A DNA stretch of 64,000 bases from Breoghania sp. (GTDB taxonomy: Bacteria; Pseudomonadota; Alphaproteobacteria; Rhizobiales; Stappiaceae): assembly GCF_963674635.1 (NCBI RefSeq), contig NZ_OY771475.1, forward strand, positions 3,478,501 through 3,542,500, written 5' to 3'. The notes beneath the pieces are model-generated. The model made no database searches and was not told the origin of the DNA. It saw only the letters and a program-made list of their open reading frames with translations. The position numbers and the translations under genes were made by a program. Below are positions 25,943 through 33,691 of the stretch, piece by piece; within the stretch, counting starts at the first letter, position 1, and every line of letters begins with the position of its first letter.

Positions 25943-27370
25943 TTATTTCGACAGGTAGAGCTGCTGGATTTCCTTGGCGTATTTGACGAATGTCTGGGTC
26001 AGCGCCTGACCGTTTGCAGCGTAGGTGAACTTGGAGTCGCTGCTGGCGCAGTCACTCATCGTTGCTTCGGCCGCCGCGTTCGACGTCGGGTTGAAATAGA
26101 CGGAATAGATCGCGATCCCCTCGCCCTGGTTGGCGGCCGATGATTTCATCGCTGAGCAAAGATTTTTTGCGCGGTTCGCTGAGTCCCAGTTCTGGTCGTA
26201 GTGCTCGTACCACCAGGTCTTGGTCGTTGTTGTACATCTGAAGGGATAGTACCAGGTGCAGTGCCTTTCCGTGATGTCGATGGTCTTGTAGACGTCGTTG
26301 AATTCACCATCCGTCATCAGGATCATGTATTTGAGCGTTTCTTCATTGCCGTAAGGGAGTGGTTCGCTGGCTGTCGGCCAGAGATTGTTCCAGTTCGGAG
26401 ACAGAGTGTACCAGCCCCAGGCAATTCCGGTCTGCCCCGCAGTGCCGCCGACCGCTGATATGGCGTCGATCGTGTCCAGCAACGTCTGACGGTTCTGCGT
26501 CAAAGGCAGAACCTCTTGTGATGGGCAGGCACCAAAGCTGGCTCCGCGGCGATCATAGTACTCCGGAACGTCCTCCGGTTTCATATAGTCGGGTGACCGG
26601 TCGATCATGTAGCCAGAACCCCCACCGATGAATTCCGCGGTGTAGGGAGCGTCGGTGTAACGTTCGCTGCCGACGCGTTCGGTCACGCAGCGTGCCGAAT
26701 AGCCATTCGTGACGGTGGAGGCATCAGACGAACTCAGGCGAACGCCCTGGCTGTAGGGAATGATGGAGATGCGCACACGGTCAGAGGTGTCGTCGGGAAT
26801 AAGCGTGTCGATAAGCGCCCTTGCGGCCTTCTTGAGCGATGCGAGGCGCGTCGATCCGCTGCCGTCAGAGTCCAACATGGATCTCGTCACGTCGATGACC
26901 AGCGCGATTTCCAGATATTTGTCGGCATAATTGGCTTGCGATGTGACAGAGACGTCCATGGTCTCGATGCCGAGCACTTTCATGAAGGCGGTCCGGACTT
27001 GTCCCCTCACCGTGGCGGTGATTGTTCCTTCGGTCTCGTTGATGGTCACATCGGCAGGTGAAATCTCAAACTTCGCCGCGTCTCCGATGGCGAGGGCTGC
27101 CGTCTGGGTGAATGTGTCGACGATATGCTGCTTGGAAGCCGCGATGTTGGTGGAGCTTGCGAGAAAACGTGCCCCGGCGAGCACCGCGCCGTCGAGTTCC
27201 ATCGTCATCTCTTCCTTGACGTTGACGGTTCGCGAATAGTCGATTGCCGCGCCAACCATGCCCACAACGACGATTGAGGCCAGCGCCCATACGATGGCGA
27301 TCGCGCCTGACGTATCATGGGCAAACCGCCTGAGCAGGGCCGTAAACGCAGTCGAATTGCCAGAGCGCAT
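25943..27370 (-). CDS. TadG-like pseudopilus/pilus-assembly protein with vWA domain
   Basis: A 475-residue protein. The N-terminus has the TadE/TadG form: DTSGAIAIVWALASIVVVGMVGAAIDYSR, a type IV-prepilin-like hydrophobic helix (about 20-42). A von Willebrand A domain begins at EIALVIDVTRSM (about 150) and includes LMTDGEFNDVY-type strand segments (ILMTDGEFND). The MIDAS core reads DxTxS, not the usual DxSxS. In tad loci such proteins are anchored by the N-terminal helix with the rest outside. Here no other tad gene is near. The ATG at 27370 has AGAGGA upstream; a longer frame reaches 27421. Confidence 0.85.
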   Translation of the reverse strand: MRSGNSTAFTALLRRFAHDTSGAIAIVWALASIVVVGMVGAAIDYSRTVNVKEEMTMELDGAVLAGARFLASSTNIAASKQHIVDTFTQTAALAIGDAAKFEISPADVTINETEGTITATVRGQVRTAFMKVLGIETMDVSVTSQANYADKYLEIALVIDVTRSMLDSDGSGSTRLASLKKAARALIDTLIPDDTSDRVRISIIPYSQGVRLSSSDASTVTNGYSARCVTERVGSERYTDAPYTAEFIGGGSGYMIDRSPDYMKPEDVPEYYDRRGASFGACPSQEVLPLTQNRQTLLDTIDAISAVGGTAGQTGIAWGWYTLSPNWNNLWPTASEPLPYGNEETLKYMILMTDGEFNDVYKTIDITERHCTWYYPFRCTTTTKTWWYEHYDQNWDSANRAKNLCSAMKSSAANQGEGIAIYSVYFNPTSNAAAEATMSDCASSDSKFTYAANGQALTQTFVKYAKEIQQLYLSK

Positions 27371-27687
27371 TGTCGTCCTCTTCCAGAGCTGCGCCGTCCA
27401 GAGCCCGAAGGTTTCCGCCAAACCTAGCGTCAGCGCGGCGGCGGGCCGCTGGTTCTCGCGTGCTGTTGGGAAAAACGCGGGGCTCTGTAACGGTCAGAAT
27501 GAGTGGTTCGCCAAGTCTTCAACGTTGTCTTCGATGAAAACTGTCACACAAACCCCTTCATTGCCGTTAAAACCGGCAATGGGGGAGACGCAGAGCGTGG
27601 TTTTATCTATCGAAATCTGACCATCCCCTTCGCGCGCCCATACTCCCTGCGCGGAAACCGGGCTTTGGGGGCGGCTGTGGTCGTTTC
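27371..27687. other. intergenic region with a hairpin
   Basis: About 317 bases between the TadG-like start and the HNH gene stop. It contains the inverted repeat CATTGCCG-TTAAAAC-CGGCAATG at 27559-27581, extended outward by CCCC/GGGG after a small bulge. There is no T tract, so it is an uncertain terminator for the HNH gene. No gene is seen. Confidence 0.45.
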
Positions 27688-28245
27688 CTAGGGTTCCAGT
27701 TCGGTATCCCAGTAGAGGAAGTCCAGCCAGCTCTCATGCAGGTAATTCGGCGGGAACAGGCGGCCGTTTCTGTGCAGGTCCTGCACGGTGGGGCGATAGG
27801 GGGGGAGGGCCGGAGACATGCCGATTTCGCGGCAGGACTTGTGCGACTTGCGCAGGTTGCAGGGGGAACACGCGGTGGTGATGTTTTCCCAGGTGGTCTG
27901 TCCTCCGCGACAGCGCGGAATGAGATGATCGAAGGTGAGATCGTTGCGGGAGCCGCAATACTGGCACTGGAAACGATCGCGCAGGAAAACGTTGAAGCGG
28001 GTAAAGGCGGGGTGTCTGGTCGGCCGGATGTAATTCTTCACCGACACGACGCTTGGCAGGCGCATCTCGAAGCTCGGACTTCGGATCATGACGTCATATT
28101 CGCAGACGATGTTGACCCGGTCGAGAAAGACAGCCTTTATCGCATCCTGCCACGCCCACAGCGACAGGGGATAATAGCTCAAGGGTCTGTAGTCCGCGTT
28201 GAGCACGAGAACCGGATGGGCTCCCGTCGGCACGGCGATATTCAC
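27688..28245 (-). CDS. HNH endonuclease family protein
   Basis: A 185-residue HNH nuclease. The N-terminal part (VLVLNADYRPLSYYPLSLWAWQDAIKAVF) is typical of a conserved bacterial group. The zinc/catalytic module runs from FQCQYCGS through LTFDHLIPRCRGGQTTWENITTACSPCNLRKS, giving two CxxC pairs and the H-N-H triad. The start is a GTG at 28245 seven bases after GGAG, which agrees with the usual N-terminus; the upstream open frame has no homology. Function in DNA repair or defence is unknown for this group. Confidence 0.88.
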   Translation of the reverse strand: MNIAVPTGAHPVLVLNADYRPLSYYPLSLWAWQDAIKAVFLDRVNIVCEYDVMIRSPSFEMRLPSVVSVKNYIRPTRHPAFTRFNVFLRDRFQCQYCGSRNDLTFDHLIPRCRGGQTTWENITTACSPCNLRKSHKSCREIGMSPALPPYRPTVQDLHRNGRLFPPNYLHESWLDFLYWDTELEP

Positions 28246-28452
28246 ACCCACGCTCCTTTTTCCGGCATAAGCCGCCCTAAAGGCGCAGGGATAGTGTAAG
28301 GCCAGCGTGACGCTGTTGTGAAGCCACATAGGGGTGAGCGCGCGTGGCGGCGACGTCGCTGTTTTACCGCGCGCTTGTGGCTTGAAATCCTGAGCGAATC
28401 CGAATTCGAAAATTCGGCGCTTTGTGCGCTGCCGGGCGGCGCGCATGAAAAA

Positions 28453-28472
28453 CGGGCGCCCTAAGGCGCCCG
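28453..28472 (-). terminator. Rho-independent terminator of leuC
   Basis: CGGGCGCC-CTAA-GGCGCCCG forms an 8-bp stem. On the minus strand it is followed by TTTTTC, 33 bases after the leuC stop codon. Confidence 0.88.
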
Positions 28473-28505
28473 CAAGTGTCGTTTTGTGCTGTCAAAGCAA
28501 GCGAA

Positions 28506-29918
28506 TCAGGCCTTCGGCCACTCGCGAACATCGACGAAACGGCCGGCAATCGCAGCCGCTGCCGCCATGGCCGGAGAGACGAGGTGCGTACGGCCCTTGA
28601 AGCCCTGACGGCCTTCGAAGTTGCGGTTGGAGGTGGAGGCGCAACGCTCACCGGGAGCAAGCTTGTCGGCGTTCATGGCAAGGCACATGGAGCAGCCCGG
28701 CTCGCGCCATTCAAAGCCCGCTTCGATGAAGATCTTGTCGAGACCTTCCGCCTCGGCCTGCGCCTTCACGAGACCGGAGCCCGGCACCACCATCGCGCTG
28801 ACGCGCTCGGCAACCTTCTGGCCTTTTGCAATCTCCGCCGCGGCGCGCAGATCCTCGATGCGACCGTTGGTGCAGGATCCGATGAAAACACGATCAATCT
28901 CGATGTCGGTCATCTTCGTGCCTGGCGTCAGGCCCATATAGTCGAGCGCGCGATGCTTGGAGGTGCGGCGGCCCTCATCCTGGATGTCGTCCGGGTTCGG
29001 CACGACGCCGGTGATGGACACAACGTCTTCCGGCGACGAGCCCCAGGTGACGGTGGGCGGCAAGTTGGCCGCATCCAGATGCACCTCCCGGTCGAACTTG
29101 GCGTCCGGGTCGGAATAGAGCGTTTCCCAATAGGCCTTGGCCATGTCCCAGGCCTGACCCGTGGGGGCCTTCGGGCGACCCTTGATATAGGCGTAGGTGG
29201 CCTCGTCCGGCGCGATCAGACCGGCGCGGGCGCCCGCCTCGATGGACATGTTGCAGACCGTCATGCGGCCTTCCATGGACAGCGCGCGAATGGCTTCGCC
29301 CGCATATTCCATCACATGGCCGGTGCCGCCGGCGGTGCCGATCTCGCCGATGATGGCGAGGATGATGTCCTTGGCGGTCACGCCGTCCGGCAGCTTGCCG
29401 TCGACGGTAATCCGCATGTTCTTCGCCTTTTTCTGGATCAGCGTCTGGGTGGCGAGAACATGTTCCACCTCCGAGGTGCCGATGCCGTGGGCGAGCGCGC
29501 CGAAAGCGCCATGCGTGGAGGTGTGGCTGTCACCGCACACGATGGTCATGCCCGGCAGGGTGAACCCCTGTTCGGGACCGACAATGTGGACGACGCCCTG
29601 ACGGCGGTCGGTCTCCGAATAGTACTCGACGCCGAATTCCTTGGCGTTGTCGGCCAGCGTCTGGACCTGCAGCGCGGATTCCGGATCGTCGATGCCGTGC
29701 GAGCGGTCGGTGGTCGGCACGTTGTGGTCGACGACGGCGAGCGTACGGCCCGGCGCGTGGACTTCGCGACCGGTCATGCGCAGGCCCTCAAAGGCCTGCG
29801 GCGAGGTCACTTCATGGACGAGATGGCGGTCGATATAGAGCAGGCCCGTTCCGTCTTCCTGCATATCGACCAAGTGGTCGTCCCAGATCTTGTCATACAG
29901 CGTCTTGGCTTCACTCAT
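28506..29918 (-). CDS. leuC: 3-isopropylmalate dehydratase large subunit
   Basis: A 470-residue aconitase-family subunit of the leucine pathway that isomerises 2- to 3-isopropylmalate with LeuD. The start MSEAKTLYDKIWDDHLV is typical. The [4Fe-4S] ligands are in IVCGDSHTSTHGAFG, FIGSCTNGRIEDL and EPGCSMCLAMN. The ATG at 29918 is preceded by GGGAGAG; the frame extends upstream to 29960 without homology. leuD is not adjacent. Confidence 0.97.
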   Translation of the reverse strand: MSEAKTLYDKIWDDHLVDMQEDGTGLLYIDRHLVHEVTSPQAFEGLRMTGREVHAPGRTLAVVDHNVPTTDRSHGIDDPESALQVQTLADNAKEFGVEYYSETDRRQGVVHIVGPEQGFTLPGMTIVCGDSHTSTHGAFGALAHGIGTSEVEHVLATQTLIQKKAKNMRITVDGKLPDGVTAKDIILAIIGEIGTAGGTGHVMEYAGEAIRALSMEGRMTVCNMSIEAGARAGLIAPDEATYAYIKGRPKAPTGQAWDMAKAYWETLYSDPDAKFDREVHLDAANLPPTVTWGSSPEDVVSITGVVPNPDDIQDEGRRTSKHRALDYMGLTPGTKMTDIEIDRVFIGSCTNGRIEDLRAAAEIAKGQKVAERVSAMVVPGSGLVKAQAEAEGLDKIFIEAGFEWREPGCSMCLAMNADKLAPGERCASTSNRNFEGRQGFKGRTHLVSPAMAAAAAIAGRFVDVREWPKA

Positions 29919-30403
29919 GGGTCTTTCTCTCCCGGAAAATTCTGAATGCACGGCATCCACTGGCAGCGCGGTTCGGGCCGCGGCGCTGATGAAAAGGCGC
30001 AGCCCGGCAAAAAGTCAGCCGATAAGGATGCCGTTGGAGACGTTGAGAAGGGCGTGAAAACGCCAGGGCAGGCGTGCGTGATCGTGAAACAGGGCGAATG
30101 CCGACGGCGCACACGCACCCGGGCAGGCGCATTGGCTCGCCCGCCTCGCATTCAAGCTCTGTGTCATGACCCGGTTCATGGGGCTGCCCATTTGAGATAC
30201 TGGCGGGCAATATGACTGTCCGGCGCAGCAGTTTCAAGGATAACCGCGTGTCTGTGGCCCGCTGCGCAAGGCTGGCGCGCCAAAGCTTCAGGCGGTGAGC
30301 GAGCGCATCATGCGTCTCGCCAAAAACAAAGCGCCCGCGCCTCGGGTGAGGGCGGGCGCTGGTGCGAACCGGGCCGTGGCCCGGCTCAAACCTCAAACGG
30401 CGC
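29919..30403. other. intergenic region upstream of leuC
   Basis: About 485 bases between leuC and rplS, both on the minus strand. It contains the rplS terminator (30322-30360) and the presumed leuC promoter and leader. I looked for a leader peptide rich in leucine codons on the minus strand and did not find a convincing one. Confidence 0.4.
30322..30360 (-). terminator. Rho-independent terminator of rplS
   Basis: AGCGCCCGC and GCGGGCGCT pair, with an inner CCTC/GAGG stem. On the minus strand the hairpin is followed by TTTGTTTTTGG, 43 bases after the rplS stop. Confidence 0.9.
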
Positions 30404-30868
30404 TTATTCCGCGCTCGTCTCTTCCGCAGCGGCCTTCTTCGCAGCTTCGGCGGCAGCCTTGGCTTCGATAGCGGCGTTGCGCTGCTCTTCGTTCAGGCGC
30501 TTGGCGCGAACGTTGGTGGCTTCCGCGATGCGGGCGGACTTGCCGCGGCGGCCGCGCAGGTAATAGAGCTTGGCGCGGCGGACCTTACCGCGGCGCACGA
30601 CCTCGACGCCCTCGACGAGCGGCGAGTAGATGGGGAAGACACGCTCGACGCCTTCGCCATAGGAAATCTTGCGGACCGTGAAGCTCTCGTTCAGGCCGGC
30701 GCCGGAACGGGCGATGCAGACGCCTTCATAGGCCTGCACACGGGTGCGCGTACCTTCGGTAACGCGGACATTCACGCGGATCGTGTCGCCGGGGGAAAAC
30801 GCCGGGATCTGGCGCTTTTCGGCGATCTCCGCCATCTGCTCGGCATCGAGCTGTTCAATGATGTTCAT
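30404..30868 (-). CDS. rplS: 50S ribosomal protein L19
   Basis: A 154-residue L19. The core (IPAFSPGDTIRVNVRVTEG, RVQAYEGVCIARSGAG, SYGEGVERVFPIYSPL, RRGKVRRAKLYYLRGRRGKSARI) is highly conserved; L19 sits at the 30S-50S interface. The last 30 residues are an Ala/Lys/Glu-rich tail longer than in E. coli, as usual in alphaproteobacteria. It is the distal member of the rpsP-rimM-trmD-rplS block. Confidence 0.98.
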   Translation of the reverse strand: MNIIEQLDAEQMAEIAEKRQIPAFSPGDTIRVNVRVTEGTRTRVQAYEGVCIARSGAGLNESFTVRKISYGEGVERVFPIYSPLVEGVEVVRRGKVRRAKLYYLRGRRGKSARIAEATNVRAKRLNEEQRNAAIEAKAAAEAAKKAAAEETSAE

Positions 30869-30993
30869 GACAAGTCTCTCGTTCTTCGTGTCACGATAGG
30901 ATTGGCCCCCAACGTGAGAACACGGCGGGGCTCAAGGCGCGTCGTATACAGGAGCTTTGTGCCAAAGTCATGCGGTTTTTCGCGGAAAACCGC

Positions 30994-31347
30994 CTAGAGC
31001 AGCGCTTTTCGAATGGCGTTGGCGAGCAGCTCGTCATCCAGTGCGCCATGAAGCAGCGCGCGGTCGTCGGAAAGGCGGATTTCCGATGGCTGATGCAGGG
31101 CATCCGAAAACCCGTAATGAACATGGGCCTGCCTGCCGTCCACCTCCAGCGGCTGGGGATCCTCCAATGTCGTCAACCCATTGAAACAGATGGAATGCAG
31201 GGTATCCAGATCATCCTGAACGATGTTGTCCCCGCTGGAATGAAAGTGGTTCCTGAGGGCGAGGGCGAGGGCAATGGAATCGACGAATTTCTCCAGGAAT
31301 GCACGGGAAAAACCGGGGAAGTCCGGGGCGTCGTGAATGATGGGCAT
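30994..31347 (-). CDS. unknown 117-residue soluble protein between trmD and rplS
   Basis: No family recognised. It has no signal peptide or membrane helix. AAGGA lies 8 bases before the ATG, and codon use (C or G at most third positions) fits a real gene. The N-terminus MPIIHDAPDFPGFSRAFLEK leads into a helical region, and there are several histidines in the second half (QAHVHYGF). It lies 144 bases after trmD and 125 before rplS on the same strand, so it is probably in the same transcript. Confidence 0.6.
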   Translation of the reverse strand: MPIIHDAPDFPGFSRAFLEKFVDSIALALALRNHFHSSGDNIVQDDLDTLHSICFNGLTTLEDPQPLEVDGRQAHVHYGFSDALHQPSEIRLSDDRALLHGALDDELLANAIRKALL

Positions 31348-31491
31348 CGCAGTATCCTTGAGAAAAATGTCCTTTGCCGATGCCGGGGAAAACGCCTTGG
31401 CATGGGCGAAAGCGCCTTGTCAGAGCATCATGGGCGCAAAAGGATAAGAAAATTCTCTCAAGATCCCGTGTCTTGGCGGACCGGGCAGGCT

Positions 31492-32205
31492 CTATTTGCG
31501 TTTCTTGCCGGTTTGAGGGGGTGCGTAATTCTGCCACAGGTCCGGGCGGCGCTGCCGGGTCAGATGCTGAGCCTTTTCCAGCCGCCACTTGGCAATTCGG
31601 CCGTGGTCGCCGGAAAGGAGAATGTCCGGGATTGGCCGATCCTCCCAGACTTGCGGCCTCGTATAATGAGGGTGTTCCAGAAGGCCCGTCTCGAAGCTCT
31701 CCGTCTCGCCGGATTCCGCATTGCCCATCACACCGGGCAAGAGGCGCACGATCGCATCCAGCAACACCATCGCACCGAGTTCGCCGCCGGACAGGATGTA
31801 GTCTCCGATGGAGACCTCTTCCAATCCGCGCGCCTCGATCACCCGCTCGTCCACGCCCTCAAACCGTCCGCACAGAATGACCGCTCCTTCCCCCGCGCCC
31901 AGTTCGCGCACACGCGTCTGGTCAAGGGGCTTGCCGCGGGGGCTCATCAGGAGGCGGGGGCGGGTGTCGCCATCCGGGCAGGCGGCATCGATTGCCGCGG
32001 CCACGATGTCGGGCTTGAGCACCATTCCGGCGCCACCTCCGGCGGGCGTGTCGTCGACCGTGCGGTGACGGTCGGTCGCCACATCGCGGATGTTGCGGGC
32101 CTCAAGCGACCAGGCGCCATTTTCCAGCGCCCTTCCGGCCAGGCTGAGACCAAGAGGTCCGGGGAACATTTCCGGATAGAGGGTGAGGACGGTTGCGCGG
32201 AACAT
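31492..32205 (-). CDS. trmD: tRNA (guanine-37-N1)-methyltransferase
   Basis: A 237-residue SPOUT methyltransferase that puts m1G at position 37 of tRNAs to prevent frameshifting. Motifs: FRATVLTLYPEMFPGPLG, DDTPAGGGAGMVLKPD, LLMSPRGKPLDQ, ILCGRFEGVDERVIEA and the knot segment EVSIGDYILSGGELGAM, then the C-terminal PHYTRPQVWEDRPIPDILLSGDH. It lies 3 bases after the ABM-domain gene. Confidence 0.97.
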   Translation of the reverse strand: MFRATVLTLYPEMFPGPLGLSLAGRALENGAWSLEARNIRDVATDRHRTVDDTPAGGGAGMVLKPDIVAAAIDAACPDGDTRPRLLMSPRGKPLDQTRVRELGAGEGAVILCGRFEGVDERVIEARGLEEVSIGDYILSGGELGAMVLLDAIVRLLPGVMGNAESGETESFETGLLEHPHYTRPQVWEDRPIPDILLSGDHGRIAKWRLEKAQHLTRQRRPDLWQNYAPPQTGKKRK

Positions 32206-32208
32206 GGC

Positions 32209-32508
32209 TCAGGCAGGTTCCCCTTCGTCGGTCTCATAAGCGCGCAGATTGCGCGCATAGGCTCCGAGTTCTTCAAGGGCTTCCCGCCACACCTTCATGT
32301 GCTGGGTCTTGAAATGGGCGGCCAGCGTCTCGCGGTTCTCCCATTCCTCGTAGACCCGGATGAGGCCGGGGTCTTCCGCGTCATGGGCGTAGGAATAGAC
32401 GCGGCAACCGGGCTCGGCTCGCGTTGCGGCCAGCATTGCCGATGCGTGGCAACGCCAGTCTTCGATCCGTTCCGGATCCATGCGAAACGTGCCGGATACG
32501 ATGATCAT
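32209..32508 (-). CDS. antibiotic biosynthesis monooxygenase (ABM) domain protein
   Basis: A 99-residue ferredoxin-like protein of the ABM/YgiN group: MIIVSGTFRMDPERIEDW, EPGCRVYSYAHDAEDPGLIRVYEEWENRETLAAHFKTQHM. Known members act as cofactorless quinol monooxygenases or heme-degrading enzymes, often as dimers. Its ATG overlaps the rimM stop (ATGA) and its stop is 3 bases from trmD, so it is locked into the ribosome-maturation operon. The substrate is unknown. Confidence 0.85.
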   Translation of the reverse strand: MIIVSGTFRMDPERIEDWRCHASAMLAATRAEPGCRVYSYAHDAEDPGLIRVYEEWENRETLAAHFKTQHMKVWREALEELGAYARNLRAYETDEGEPA

Positions 32509-33086
32509 GACGCAGGCGTTCCCGCATCGTCCGCCGCTTCATCGCCCTGCATGCCATCCTGCGGCTCCGGCTCCCCGGGGGCGAAAAGGCCTTCGGGCGG
32601 GACGGCGAGGATGCGTCCGTTCGCCAGATCGATTTCCGGCACGGCCTCGCGCGTGAAGGGCAGAAAGAAGCTGGTGGCACCGATGGGGCGGATTTCCAGA
32701 AGATCGCCTGCGCCGAAATTCGCGATGGTCGCGACCTTGCCGAGAAGCTCACCACTTTCGTCATAGACCGGCAGCCCGATGAGGTCGGCGTGGTAGAAGT
32801 CGTCCTCGTCCGGCTCGGGGAGCCTTTCGCGCGCCACATAGAGCTTCGTGCGCGTCAGGGCTTCGGCAGCGTTGCGATCATTCACGCCCTTGAAGCGGAC
32901 GATCAGCATGTGCTTTTGCGGGCGCAATGACAGGATCTCGAAGCTGCGGGATCCGTCTTCGGTCTCCAGCGGCCCATAGTCCGCCAAAGCCATCGGATCG
33001 TCACCGTGAGGCTTGACCCGGACTTCGCCGCGAATGCCGTGGGCAGCACCGATCTCGGCCATCAGGACACGGTCGGAAGAGGCCAT
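32505..33086 (-). CDS. rimM: 16S rRNA processing protein RimM
   Basis: A 193-residue 30S assembly factor. The N-terminal RimM domain (LMAEIGAAHGIRGEVRVKPHGDDP, LIVRFKGVNDRNAAEAL) is followed by a PRC barrel (DLIGLPVYDESGELLGKVATIANFGAGDLLEI, FFLPFTREAVPEIDLANGRI). It binds S19 and helps mature the 30S head. The ATG at 33086 is chosen over an upstream TTG at 33107. The C-terminus has an acidic tail. Confidence 0.94.
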   Translation of the reverse strand: MASSDRVLMAEIGAAHGIRGEVRVKPHGDDPMALADYGPLETEDGSRSFEILSLRPQKHMLIVRFKGVNDRNAAEALTRTKLYVARERLPEPDEDDFYHADLIGLPVYDESGELLGKVATIANFGAGDLLEIRPIGATSFFLPFTREAVPEIDLANGRILAVPPEGLFAPGEPEPQDGMQGDEAADDAGTPAS

Positions 33087-33115
33087 GGGCTGTGTTTTCC
33101 CGTTCAAGGCAACAA

Positions 33116-33147
33116 CGCCCGCGCCGGTCGAATGCCGGACGCGGGCG
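33116..33147 (-). terminator. hairpin after rpsP, attenuator or weak terminator
   Basis: CGCCCGCG-CCGG ... CCGG-a-CGCGGGCG forms a 12-bp stem with one bulge just after the rpsP stop. On the minus strand TTGTTG follows, so termination is probably partial, which would set rpsP above rimM-trmD. Confidence 0.5.
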
Positions 33148-33179
33148 CCGTCTCAAATCGTGCAGTTATGAAGAGCCGC

Positions 33180-33590
33180 TTAGCTGGCGGCAGCTTCCTC
33201 ACCACCCTCTTCGGCCGGAGCCGCGGCGGCTTCGGCAGCAGCGGCAGCCGCTTCTTCCTCGGCCTGACGCTTGGCTTCGAGACGCTCCTGCGCCTTCTTG
33301 CCCGGCAGGGCCTTCTTCGGGTTGTTGCGGGCCGGACGCTTGGCAAGGCCGGCAGCATCAAGGAAGCGCAGGACGCGATCGGTCGGCTGTGCGCCGTTGT
33401 CCAGCCAATGCTGGATGCGCTCGGTCACCAGCACGACGCGCTCCGGGGAATCCTTCGGCAGCAGCGGGTTGTAGGAACCAACCTTTTCCAGGAAACGGCC
33501 ATCGCGCGGGGAGCGCGCGTCGGCAATGACGATACGGTAGTAGGGGCGCTTCTTGGAGCCACCACGGGCGAGGCGGATTTTGAGGGCCAT
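33180..33590 (-). CDS. rpsP: 30S ribosomal protein S16
   Basis: A 136-residue S16 with the standard core ALKIRLARGGSKKRPYYRIVIADARSPRDGRFLEKVG. S16 is needed for 30S assembly. Beyond about residue 80 there is a long Ala/Glu/Lys-rich tail (AEEEAAAAAAEAAAAPAEE) common to alphaproteobacterial S16. Confidence 0.97.
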   Translation of the reverse strand: MALKIRLARGGSKKRPYYRIVIADARSPRDGRFLEKVGSYNPLLPKDSPERVVLVTERIQHWLDNGAQPTDRVLRFLDAAGLAKRPARNNPKKALPGKKAQERLEAKRQAEEEAAAAAAEAAAAPAEEGGEEAAAS

Positions 33591-33644
33591 GGATATCAGT
33601 CCTTCTTGAGATCGTTATCTGTGTCTTGTTTCGGTATTCACGTG

Positions 33645-33676
33645 CCGCCCTGTCACGATCGATCGCGACAGGGCGG
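33645..33676 (-). terminator. hairpin between ffh and rpsP
   Basis: CCGCCCTGTC and GACAGGGCGG form a perfect 10-bp stem around a GATCGATC-centred loop, 16 bases after the ffh stop. There is no T tract on the minus-strand side, so it may be a processing or RNA-stability hairpin and not a terminator. Confidence 0.45.
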
Positions 33677-33691
33677 AATTTCCAAATCGGG

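Noticed and set aside
28476..29945. A 489-codon open frame on the plus strand
   Set aside because: Antisense of leuC; the iron-sulfur ligands of leuC settle the strand.
30970..32766. A 598-codon open frame on the plus strand
   Set aside because: It is antisense to trmD, the ABM gene and part of rimM; the minus-strand proteins are well-conserved families.
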